Source: Strigamia acuminata
Lineage: Eukaryota; Arthropoda; Chilopoda; Geophilomorpha; Linotaeniidae
Direction: 5' to 3'
NCBI GenBank assembly: GCA_949358305.1
Contig: OX442314.1
Coordinates: 62,691,369 to 62,755,368 of the forward strand
Length of the DNA: 64,000 nt
Part shown: positions 63,205 to 64,000 of the stretch, in pieces
How positions within the stretch are numbered: the stretch's first letter is position 1
How the letters are laid out: every line of letters starts with the position of its first letter
Position numbers and translations under genes: made by a program
Notes under the pieces: model-generated
Databases searched by the model: none
What the model saw: the letters and a program-made list of their open reading frames with translations, nothing else
What the model was told of the DNA's origin: nothing

Positions 63205-64000
63205 ATGGGAAGTGGTAAACACCGCTCAAAACGGAGTCATCGACGACACCGTCATGAAAGCTCGTCCAGCTCGTCCACCTCGTCTAGTGACGAGCAACGC
63301 CGTTCAGCGGAACGTGCCTACATGAGGGCCCAACCGATACCGACGGCGCCCGCCTCGATGTACGCCCTGACTCCACTGCAACTCGCGACGTTAAATTGGC
63401 TCAGTGTCCATCCGGACGGACTTCCGCTCGATTTAAATGCGATGATGCAGGCCCCATCCACTTCTGCGCAGCCAACTATTTATGAGTCGGCGCAATTGAC
63501 CCCGCTGGCTCAGGTGGCGTATCCGCCCACAAACGTTATCAACGTCCCGTTGGCCCCGCACTCACCCGAATTTCGGCCGCCAACTGCAAGCGTGGCGCCC
63601 ACCGTCGCCAACACGTCGAATGCGGCTGCACCGACTGTGACGGGACAATCAACGTCTGCTGTGCACCTCCCTGCCGGTGCTGAATCCTCGGCATCAGAGT
63701 ATGGATGGAATGAGCCGCCGCCGGGCGCTCTGCGTTATTCGGAGCCTGTTTCTCGCAACCGCGAGTACCGAGCGGCCAATAAAGCACGAAAGAAGGACGA
63801 GAAGGCCCGTCTGCGCAAAGAACAGTGCGAGCGTGACATGGCAGCTGGAATACCTCACGATAACATCGTGACTGACCAAGCCACGGAGACGATCTGCCCA
63901 TTTTGCGTCGGCTGTGGGTGGTGCTGCGGTGCATCCGCAGGTTCCTCATTAATGAGATGTCCCAACTGCCGTGGAAGAAAAACGCGACCGCGTTCGGAGC
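63205..64000 (+). CDS. Third ORF of element F, partial
   Basis: At least 265 codons, open at the window end. It starts with MGSGKHRSKRSHRRHRH, a basic run, then an all-Ser/Thr stretch, a Pro/Ala/Thr-rich middle, a charged helix-like part (KARKKDEKARLRKEQCE), and a Cys-rich segment with CPFCVGCGWCCG and RCPNCRGRK that looks like a zinc-binding fold. GC content is higher than in the sequence before it. No signal peptide or membrane segment is seen, so an envelope protein is unlikely from what is visible. The place after pol and the splice-acceptor-like sequence at its start suggest a spliced accessory protein. It may also be a neighbouring gene if F ends sooner than I think. I do not recognise the family. 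Confidence 0.7.
   Translation, partial: MGSGKHRSKRSHRRHRHESSSSSSTSSSDEQRRSAERAYMRAQPIPTAPASMYALTPLQLATLNWLSVHPDGLPLDLNAMMQAPSTSAQPTIYESAQLTPLAQVAYPPTNVINVPLAPHSPEFRPPTASVAPTVANTSNAAAPTVTGQSTSAVHLPAGAESSASEYGWNEPPPGALRYSEPVSRNREYRAANKARKKDEKARLRKEQCERDMAAGIPHDNIVTDQATETICPFCVGCGWCCGASAGSSLMRCPNCRGRKTRPRSE

Larger units (their letters stand above)
52478..64000 (+). mobile_element. Gypsy element F, 3' end beyond window
   Basis: Plus-strand Ty3/gypsy-type element with a 1745-bp 5' LTR, tRNA-Gln-type primer site, leader, gag, pol and a third ORF. The 3' LTR was not found, so it should lie past 64000. No stop or shift other than the programmed one was seen in gag and pol, so it may be active. It lies in a LINE fragment; the left flank is AGTC. 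Confidence 0.93.

Noticed and set aside
1-64000. CRISPR arrays, bacterial operons or prophage
   Set aside because: All coding content is eukaryotic retroelement; the repeats found are LTRs or leader tandems, not spaced direct repeats.

Overview
The window is a dense, nested cluster of retrotransposons from an animal genome. I see no host gene, rRNA, tRNA gene or CRISPR array. An invertebrate, perhaps an arthropod, is suggested but not proven. Ty1/copia and Ty3/gypsy elements coexist; some copia elements have a binding site for the anticodon half of initiator tRNA, as in Drosophila copia; and most copia polyproteins carry a methyl-CpG-binding-domain (MBD)-like segment, which fits a host with CpG methylation.

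Layout. 1-3821: 3' part of copia element D (+). 4258-32242: copia element B (-), split by copia A (+, 6156-29318), which is split by copia C (-, 8487-25217), which is split by E (-, 9958-19267), a gag-only non-autonomous gypsy-type element with 1.9-kb LTRs. B abuts the gag start of a copia remnant G (-, 32243-35853). G holds a solo F-family LTR in its leader and a Stowaway-like DNA element in its LTR, and lies in gypsy gag K (-). This makes a chain K>G>B>A>C>E; the left halves of K, G and B are missing. 37017-37206: gag scrap J (+). 37400-50497: gypsy element I (-), interrupted by a solo copia LTR and by copia element H (44956-49346), which has lost reverse transcriptase and RNase H but keeps LTRs that look identical. 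50568-52477: a hairpin, a small zinc-knuckle ORF and a non-LTR reverse-transcriptase fragment. 52478-64000: gypsy element F (+), with LTR, three tandem primer-binding sites, gag, a -1 frameshift signal, pol, and a third ORF running off the end.

How the parts fit. Target-site duplications support the boundaries of A (ATTCT), C (CAAGT), E (ACTG), H (CTAAT), the solo LTRs (AACA, AAAGG) and the DNA element (TA). E and F share LTR termini, tRNA-Gln-type primer sites, multiplied primer sites and Gag end regions, so E probably depends on an F-like element for capsid and enzymes. H probably depends on a related full-length copia. The observation most worth following is the MBD-like domain between integrase and reverse transcriptase in D, A, B, C and, degenerate, H. 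In chromoviruses a chromodomain sits at the comparable place.

Limits: boundaries come from reading by eye; no alignment or database search was run. LTR ends marked as inferred (D, K, I) may be off by some bases.
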